Source of the DNA: Massilia mucilaginosa
GTDB taxonomy: Bacteria > Pseudomonadota > Gammaproteobacteria > Burkholderiales > Burkholderiaceae_D
Direction of reading: 5' to 3'
Length of the DNA stretch: 64,000 nt
Assembly: GCF_011682145.1 (NCBI RefSeq)
Contig: NZ_WHJH01000027.1
Coordinates: 1 to 64,000 of the forward strand
Below are positions 63,301 through 64,000 of this stretch, one piece after another (within the stretch, counting starts at the first letter, position 1; each line of letters begins with the position of its first letter). The notes under the pieces are model-generated. The model saw only the letters and a list, made by a program, of their open reading frames with translations, did not search any database and was not told the DNA's origin. The position numbers and the translations under genes were made by a program.

Positions 63301-63808
63301 TGCCGCGCGAGCGCAGCCCGCCGCCGTTCTTGAGTTCCTTGCTGGTATCGCCACGCACGAACTTGAGGATGTCGGAGTCGTCCGCATCCACCGCGGTCGG
63401 ATCGAGCAGCTTGCGGTATCCGGCCTCGTCCTTGCTCATCTTGACCCAGCGGAACGGCATGCCGCCGCTGCCGCTTTCGTTGCGGGTGACGATGATGCGG
63501 CTGTCGGCGGTCTGCTTGCCGATCGCCGCGGCGGCGCCGCCGGTCCAGGCATCGGCGGCGCCGATGGCGCCGGTCTTGGTGATCGGATAAGCGTGCAGAT
63601 TGCCGCTCCAGTCGAACGAGTTATAGTCGATCGAAAACATTTTCTCGGTGCCGCTCGAGACGTCGATGTTCGACGGCACCGGCTGGCCGATATAGCCGAC
63701 CGGCTGCGCCGACGGTGTGAACACCTCCGCCGCATTCACCGCGACGAACGCGGCAACAGCCAAACCTGCCAGGCTGACCCCCGCGAGTAATTTAGTTCTT
63801 AGTTGCAT
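60308..63808 (-). CDS. pilY1: Type IV pilus tip adhesin/assembly protein PilY1
   Basis: 1166 residues with signal peptide (LLAGVSLAGLAVAAFVAVNA). The quinoprotein-like propeller lies in the N-terminal half (about 145-500): LRSRGSVLGDIIHSTPVYHN, VFVGANDGMLHAINAADGSE, HRYYVDGGISLRTMD and a calcium loop DSDNDGYSD. A long region of about 600 residues follows, with HVHEYDDIYDVTGLSMINPS and a C-terminal Gly/Pro/Thr-rich stretch ending [10 protein letters not shown]. No vWA domain precedes the propeller. GGAG precedes the ATG. It primes pilus assembly and mediates adhesion in the family. Confidence 0.9.
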   Translation of the reverse strand: MQLRTKLLAGVSLAGLAVAAFVAVNAAEVFTPSAQPVGYIGQPVPSNIDVSSGTEKMFSIDYNSFDWSGNLHAYPITKTGAIGAADAWTGGAAAAIGKQTADSRIIVTRNESGSGGMPFRWVKMSKDEAGYRKLLDPTAVDADDSDILKFVRGDTSKELKNGGGLRSRGSVLGDIIHSTPVYHNDGTSKTVFVGANDGMLHAINAADGSERFAYIPGALMGGLKDLASKDYKHRYYVDGGISLRTMDKQTFLVGALGAGGQALYALDVTSMPADETSAASKVLWEVTNKTEGYKDLGYTYSAPVLVKLNATTPAAVVGNGYYGDPATSNGHAVLYVINAKTGELIRPIDTGAGSASAPNGLSSPSVRDSDNDGYSDTAYAGDLLGNMWMFDLIKGTSTLLHDGGGAGRSITMAPGLASHPAGGSMVLFVTGRLLTPGDLTAKTTVDHAIGVWDKADLTKGTYVTQTLTEREYTLKTGTEAEKVRVRTVTNEPLNYSGGVNKGWKVELKIDAGERVVGDGAYVNGKVFQFFTTNPTKTPDAKPPGENWWMQLNYLTGGDTHSVVFDLNVDRAFTADDLIDETVGSTTTTYYPVGRHMGGGVRSQLVGVSAGGIDVFQASFDRNGAPKPPVIVDVLPEVVKGERGVEGGHFDTDFFCYVRCGNLKSSSTGAYRYATTQSSNGYYSLGRAADNAVEGKGLNYVHVHEYDDIYDVTGLSMINPSQDLQRLHTVSVPAITTKSLPDTPALKAAKTYPPEATTVAGTPTTSTTKVASNTQKTEVSYLTDSAITYVSGPVPVLVSGKVAMVTTREYTSTYVENAYSYTASGDKKAPYWQKRTRTEKTWKTTLTESATTDNTEFKLLMANQQHSPAISFKVLGAVVAGKQAEYDGPVIGYQTQDAMKVAEMTKYSMASVKEMMWSMPLNAFTVKEWVPGEKRTGVHPMHPNCAGVAVKEAVRGAGSAWRNGALTLQIVSANITQDDIELNVAGQPKLGYRLKKDRYEASSGKLIAEYLIYWHHPEVRCMTDGTYNMAPPVTTKLAGAPAIPGKSAEGAKDPKGVFVPVPGKTPDDIPPPPPNTVTNNLDGSVTTIVWTHTPQGTDGGYIRTGVSTTVWPNGSSGSTGTGDAGGVLVGGETEDCVGTDCKPTVVEEGEPSKSPNIGRINWRELQR

Positions 63809-63838
63809 GATGATTCTCCGACGGTTGTGAGTACAGCA

Positions 63839-64000
63839 CTAGCCGCAAACATTGGTAAAGACACGGAAACGAAAGGTCGATTGCACGATGGCCACCGCAC
63901 CGCCTTTGCCCTTGGCCCGTGCCGTCACTTTGGCAATCCCGGGCGAGCACGGCGTTTTGGCATTGATATATTCAGGAGCCTTGATCAGTTCGATGAAGTA
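63839..64000 (-). CDS. pilX: PilX-type pilus assembly protein, C-terminal part (runs off window)
   Basis: Open from the window edge to a TAG at 63839-63841: 53 residues starting YFIELIKAPEYINAKTPCSP and ending FRFRVFTNVCG. The GGAVAIVQSTFRFR ending is the usual C-terminus of PilX-like minor pilins, with a Cys pair. It lies 30 bases upstream of pilY1, in the standard pilX-pilY1-pilE order. Confidence 0.75.
   Translation of the reverse strand, partial: YFIELIKAPEYINAKTPCSPGIAKVTARAKGKGGAVAIVQSTFRFRVFTNVCG

Noticed and set aside
60986-63790. 934-residue plus-strand frame opposite pilY1
   Set aside because: Antisense shadow; no recognisable domain.

Overview
The window looks like chromosome of a high-GC betaproteobacterium of the order Burkholderiales, most likely family Oxalobacteraceae (Massilia/Duganella/Janthinobacterium type). 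I infer this from protein resemblance, GC-rich codon use and the conserved rpsB-tsf-pyrH-frr-uppS-cdsA-dxr-rseP-bamA-skp-lpxD-fabZ-lpxA-lpxB-rnhB order. No rRNA gene, tRNA gene, CRISPR array or intact prophage is visible.

Layout. (1) 1-8.1 kb is accessory: the end of an IS5-family element has inserted into a T6SS-type prePAAR/PAAR-Rhs effector gene, whose Eag chaperone gene lies just upstream. Then come a small membrane protein with a DEDDh exonuclease, an orphan antitoxin with a decayed PIN toxin, and a REC-EAL regulator. (2) 8.1-23.7 kb, minus strand, is the envelope and translation super-operon: ribosomal protein S2 and EF-Ts, UMP kinase, ribosome recycling, undecaprenyl-PP and CDP-diacylglycerol synthesis, DXP reductoisomerase, RseP, BamA, Skp, lipid A synthesis, RNase HII and an RNA methyltransferase. 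A 124-bp palindromic element sits between skp and lpxD, and its tips match the IS5 tip at the window start. (3) 24-28.2 kb, plus strand: map, glnD and an RluF-like pseudouridine synthase. (4) 28.3-35.7 kb is mixed: a secreted GH43 arabinan-type hydrolase followed by a 155-bp MITE, two unrecognised ORFs, aquaporin Z, a CPBP protein, an M28 peptidase and a dienelactone hydrolase. (5) 35.7-44.4 kb, minus strand: a tightly packed smc-zipA-ligA-galU-def-barrel-protein cluster with overlapping start and stop codons. (6) 44.6-50 kb: a PAP2 phosphatase, a DUF1631 protein, a stunted MCP-like protein, a Gly/Ser-rich KGG-like protein and a ClpP-like protease. (7) 50-54.9 kb: the glycine cleavage operon gcvT-gcvH-gcvP behind a strong promoter and a tandem glycine riboswitch. 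(8) 54.9-59.8 kb: a Cache protein plus chemoreceptor pair, a membrane protein plus cupin lipoprotein pair, and prfC. (9) 59.9-64 kb: pilX (partial), pilY1 and pilE of a type IV pilus minor-pilin operon.

Most of the window is core genome. The points most worth a second look are the IS-truncated Rhs effector, the two palindromic MITE-like elements (one inside an essential operon), the unknown ORF pair at 30.2-31.0 kb, the stunted chemoreceptor next to a Gly/Ser-rich protein with an upstream hairpin, the separate Cache/MCP pair, the EAL domain lacking one catalytic-loop glutamate, and a GGGGCC hexanucleotide repeat inside a lipoprotein gene. Starts were chosen by ribosome-binding sites, overlaps and family alignment from memory; no database search was run.
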